The notes below the pieces were generated by a model. The model was given only the letters and a program-made list of their open reading frames with translations. It searched no databases and was not told the origin of the DNA. The position numbers and the translations under genes are program-made. Of a DNA stretch of 6,191 nt, positions 6,188 to 6,191 are shown piece after piece. Position 1 is the first letter of the stretch; every line of letters begins with the position of its first letter. Source of the DNA: Sphingobacteriaceae bacterium (GTDB lineage Bacteria > Bacteroidota > Bacteroidia > B-17B0 > Aurantibacillaceae); NCBI GenBank assembly GCA_023251695.1, contig JAHEYE010000213.1, forward strand, positions 1 through 6,191. The letters are read 5' to 3'.

Positions 6188-6191
6188 AAAA

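Overview
The window looks like chromosomal DNA from a member of the Bacteroidota. The evidence is a secreted protein ending in a type IX secretion (T9SS) type A sorting domain with a YPNPF motif, AT-rich intergenic DNA, A/T-rich translation starts without clear Shine-Dalgarno sites, and TAnnTTTG-like promoter remnants. I see no mobile element, CRISPR array, tRNA or rRNA.

Layout. (1) Positions 1-310 hold the 3' end of a plus-strand gene whose frame is broken near 110-131. It is either a pseudogene or a one-base sequence error. (2) After a 126-bp spacer, 437-2035 encodes a 532-residue secreted protein. It has a signal peptide, seven FG-GAP/VCBS-type repeats spaced exactly 49 residues apart (a probable seven-bladed beta-propeller), an Ig-like domain and a T9SS sorting domain. 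(3) A strong hairpin at 2054-2083 can terminate transcription from both sides, since the next gene converges on it. (4) On the minus strand, reading from 5430 down to 2092, four genes lie close together: a secreted NlpC/P60 peptidase, a class V aminotransferase-fold PLP enzyme with a Tat-like leader, a second such enzyme without a leader, and a RidA-family imine/enamine deaminase. The gaps are 29 bp, 2 bp and a 4-bp ATGA overlap, so at least the last three are very probably one operon. (5) Diverging from this cluster across 61 bp, 5492-6187 encodes RluF, a 23S rRNA pseudouridine synthase. Both genes facing that gap appear to use non-ATG starts (GTG and TTG).

How the genes may work together. 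RidA proteins remove reactive enamine/imine products made by PLP enzymes. A RidA gene translationally coupled to a PLP enzyme is therefore a sensible metabolic unit, although the substrate is unknown. The two tandem PLP enzymes are clear paralogues, and one may be exported. The NlpC/P60 gene upstream makes a cell-wall peptide or D-amino-acid connection conceivable, but that part is inference. RluF is housekeeping and is probably unrelated to the cluster.
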